Origin: Spirochaetales bacterium
GTDB lineage: Bacteria; Spirochaetota; Spirochaetia; SZUA-6; DRHE01
Direction: 5' to 3'
DNA: 5,500 nucleotides
Assembly (NCBI GenBank): GCA_016935715.1
Contig: JAFGQJ010000105.1
Location: 1-5,500 of the forward strand
The number at the start of each line of letters is the position of its first letter. Within the stretch, counting starts at the first letter, position 1. The translations under genes and the position numbers were made by a program. This document shows positions 3,581-5,500 of the stretch, in pieces. Below the pieces are notes generated by a model. It ran no database searches. It saw nothing but the letters and a program-made list of their open reading frames with translations, and was not told the origin of the DNA.

Positions 3581-5500
3581 TTACTCCTTGCTCTGATCCA
3601 TCTGGAATCTCTTTAGACTCAGCGAATTGCTGACCACCGACACCGAGCTGAAGGCCATGGCCGCACCGGCTATGATCGGATTGAGCAGACCCAGCGCAGC
3701 TATCGGGATGCCTATCGTATTGTAGAAAAACGCCCAGAACAGGTTCTGCTTGATCTTGCGCATCGTCCTCTTGGACAGGGATATCGCCGCGGCCACGTTC
3801 ATCAGCTCACCGTTCATCAGGGTGATGTCCGCAGCCTCCATGGCGATGTCCGCACCGGTTCCCATGGCGATGCCGATGTCCGCGCTGGCCAGCGCCGGAG
3901 CGTCGTTGATCCCGTCACCGACCATGGCAACGGTCTTGCCCTGGGCCCGGATCCGCCGGATCTCCTGCGCCTTGGCCTCGGGCAGCACCTCGGCCAGGAT
4001 GTGGTCCACCCCGACCTCTGCGCCTATGGCCGCGGCGCTCCTGCGGTTGTCTCCGGTGATCATGAAGACCTCCAGTCCCATTCGTTTGAGCCTGTCCACA
4101 GCCCTGCGTGAGCTTTCCTTTACCCTGTCCGCCACCGCCAGCAGCCCCTGCACCGTCTGATCCACCGAGAGCAGCATCACCGTTTTCCCCTCCGCTTCGA
4201 GATCGCGGATCCGCTGCTCCGCCGCTTCGACCTGGATGTCGGAGTCGATCAAGTAGCTGCGGGTGCCCACCCGCACGGTATGCCCGTCGACCACGGCCCG
4301 GATCCCCTTGCCGGGGGTGGCCTGAAACTCACGGGGTTCCCCGATTTCCTCCAGCTCACGCCGGGCCGCTTCGACCACGGCAACGCCCAGCGGGTGCTCG
4401 GAGTGCCTCTCCGCGGCGCCCGCCAGTCTCATCAGTTCCCTCCGGCTCCATCCGTCCAAGGATACGACGTCGGTCAGAACGGGCTCTCCCATGGTGATCG
4501 TTCCGGTCTTGTCCAGAACCACTGCATCCAGCTTATAGGCCAGCTCCAGGCTTTCTGCGCTGCGGATCAGGATTCCGTTCTCCGCGCCTTTTCCCGTGCC
4601 CACCATTATGGCCGTCGGCGTTGCCAGTCCCATGGCGCACGGACAGGCGATCACCAGCACCGCGACGGCACTGACCAGACCCATCGTGGGATTTCCCGCA
4701 ACGAGCAGCCAGAGCAGGAAGGTCACTGCAGCGACTGCGAGCACCGCTGGCACGAAGATCCCCGCCACCCTGTCCGCCAGGCGCTGGATCGGCGCCTTGG
4801 ATCCCTGGGCTTCCTCCACCACCCGGATGATCTGGGCCAGCAGCGTATCCTTGCCGATCCTGGTTGCCCGGAAGGTGAACGCGCCGTAGGTGTTGATCGT
4901 GGCTCCCACCACGCCGTCCCCCGCCGTCTTCTCCACGGGAATGCTCTCTCCGGTGATCATGCTTTCGTCGACGGCGGAGGATCCGTCGATGATCTCCCCG
5001 TCCACAGGGATTCGTTCTCCCGGCCGCACCAAAATGATCTCTCCCGCCTTGAGCTCGGCTACGGGGAGATCCAGCTCTTCCCCCCCGCGCAGCACCCGGG
5101 CGGTCTGGGGCTGCAGCCCGATCAGGCGCTTGATCGCTTCAGAGGTTCTGCCCTTGGCCGATGCTTCCAGCAGCTTTCCCAGCAGGACCAGGGTGATGAT
5201 GATCGCCGATGCCTCGAAATAGAGGGCGGGACTCGACCCTTCAGGAAGAGCGCGGAAAAATCCATTGTAGATGCTGTAGAAATAGGCGGCGCTGGTTCCC
5301 AGCGCCACCAGGACATCCATACCGGGGCTCGCGGAGCGGATGCTCTTGAAGGCGTTCCTGTAGAACCGGTAACCGATGACGAACTGCACCGGTGTGGCCA
5401 GAATCAGCTGCAAAACGGGAGAGTGCAGAAACATGAGCCCTTCGATCCGCAGCAGCCCTGCAGCCATCGCCACCAGCAGGGGAAAGCTCAGCGCGGCGGA
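3581..5500 (-). CDS. copA: Cu+-exporting P1B-type ATPase CopA, N-terminus off the window
   Basis: The frame is open from 5500 to the stop at 3583-3581, giving 639 residues; the start and any N-terminal HMA domains lie beyond the edge. All core parts are present: the TGES actuator motif (4954-4943), the CPC metal site in a membrane helix (4645-4637), the phosphorylation site DKTGT (4513-4499), the SEHP motif typical of P1B pumps (4402-4391) and the hinge GDGIND (3919-3902). Eight hydrophobic segments fit the MA, MB and M1-M6 plan. The last two helices carry YN (FFYNTIG) and MAFSS, which with CPC define the Cu+ (P1B-1) subgroup over Zn or Co pumps. One minor oddity is CPCAMGLATP where most relatives have CPCALGLATP. 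It exports cytoplasmic Cu+ using ATP. A GTG at 5473 is only an internal codon. Regulation would be upstream, outside the window. Confidence 0.97.
   Translation of the reverse strand, partial: SAALSFPLLVAMAAGLLRIEGLMFLHSPVLQLILATPVQFVIGYRFYRNAFKSIRSASPGMDVLVALGTSAAYFYSIYNGFFRALPEGSSPALYFEASAIIITLVLLGKLLEASAKGRTSEAIKRLIGLQPQTARVLRGGEELDLPVAELKAGEIILVRPGERIPVDGEIIDGSSAVDESMITGESIPVEKTAGDGVVGATINTYGAFTFRATRIGKDTLLAQIIRVVEEAQGSKAPIQRLADRVAGIFVPAVLAVAAVTFLLWLLVAGNPTMGLVSAVAVLVIACPCAMGLATPTAIMVGTGKGAENGILIRSAESLELAYKLDAVVLDKTGTITMGEPVLTDVVSLDGWSRRELMRLAGAAERHSEHPLGVAVVEAARRELEEIGEPREFQATPGKGIRAVVDGHTVRVGTRSYLIDSDIQVEAAEQRIRDLEAEGKTVMLLSVDQTVQGLLAVADRVKESSRRAVDRLKRMGLEVFMITGDNRRSAAAIGAEVGVDHILAEVLPEAKAQEIRRIRAQGKTVAMVGDGINDAPALASADIGIAMGTGADIAMEAADITLMNGELMNVAAAISLSKRTMRKIKQNLFWAFFYNTIGIPIAALGLLNPIIAGAAMAFSSVSVVSNSLSLKRFQMDQSKE
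3584..3589 (-). promoter_or_regulatory. Ribosome binding site of copZ within the end of copA
   Basis: AAGGAG on the minus strand lies directly before the copA TAA and 7 bp before the copZ ATG at 3576. This supports both the copZ start and coupled expression of pump and chaperone. Confidence 0.75.

Noticed and set aside
3084..3633. Plus-strand open frames opposite the PilZ, copZ and copA 3' ends
   Set aside because: Both are antisense to genes with clear motifs and have low-complexity Pro/Ser/Arg-rich translations.
3741..5222. Plus-strand open frames opposite copA, rich in Ala, Ser, Pro and Met
   Set aside because: They mirror the copA codon pattern and show no domain; copA itself is intact over this range.

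Overview
The window is a GC-rich, densely coded stretch of bacterial chromosome with no sign of mobile DNA. The gene families (a FadR/FCD-type GntR regulator, a Bacillus/E. coli-type NADP isocitrate dehydrogenase, a PilZ protein and a CopA/CopZ pair) suggest a Gram-negative bacterium, possibly from the former Deltaproteobacteria. That placement is an inference from protein style and is weak.

Left part (1-402): the 5' end of a leftward thiamine-diphosphate enzyme gene runs off the window edge. It is separated by an AT-rich divergent promoter region of about 190 bp from a rightward operon. This region is the most information-rich non-coding part of the window. It holds two near-identical 17-bp direct repeats 21 bp apart, each containing TATAAT, and an inverted repeat (TTGAC-N7-GTCAA) that supplies a perfect -35 hexamer for the leftward gene. 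This is what one would expect if the adjacent GntR regulator controlled both directions.

Centre (403-2914): a tight rightward operon encodes the GntR/FCD regulator, an NADP-type isocitrate dehydrogenase (icd) starting 2 bp after the regulator stop, and a short atypical SDR protein lacking the Tyr/Lys catalytic pair. Coupling a core TCA-cycle gene to its own GntR regulator is the main unusual point of gene organisation. The FCD domain retains an Asp/His/His/His metal site of the kind that binds small carboxylates in related proteins, so an organic acid effector is plausible but not shown.

Right part (2922-5500): a leftward gene set reads copA (Cu+ P-type ATPase; all catalytic and membrane regions are present and only the N-terminal metal-binding part is off the window), copZ (copper chaperone; 4 bp gap, ribosome site inside the end of copA) and then a PilZ-domain protein. 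A 73-bp gap with three adjacent GC-rich hairpins separates copZ from the PilZ gene. CopZ would hand Cu+ to CopA for export; the PilZ gene may be co-transcribed or may simply be a neighbour. The PilZ gene converges on the SDR gene with only 7 bp between stop codons.

I see no RNA genes, CRISPR, insertion sequences or clearly new system. The most promising leads are the regulatory region at 257-358 and the catalytically atypical SDR in the icd operon.
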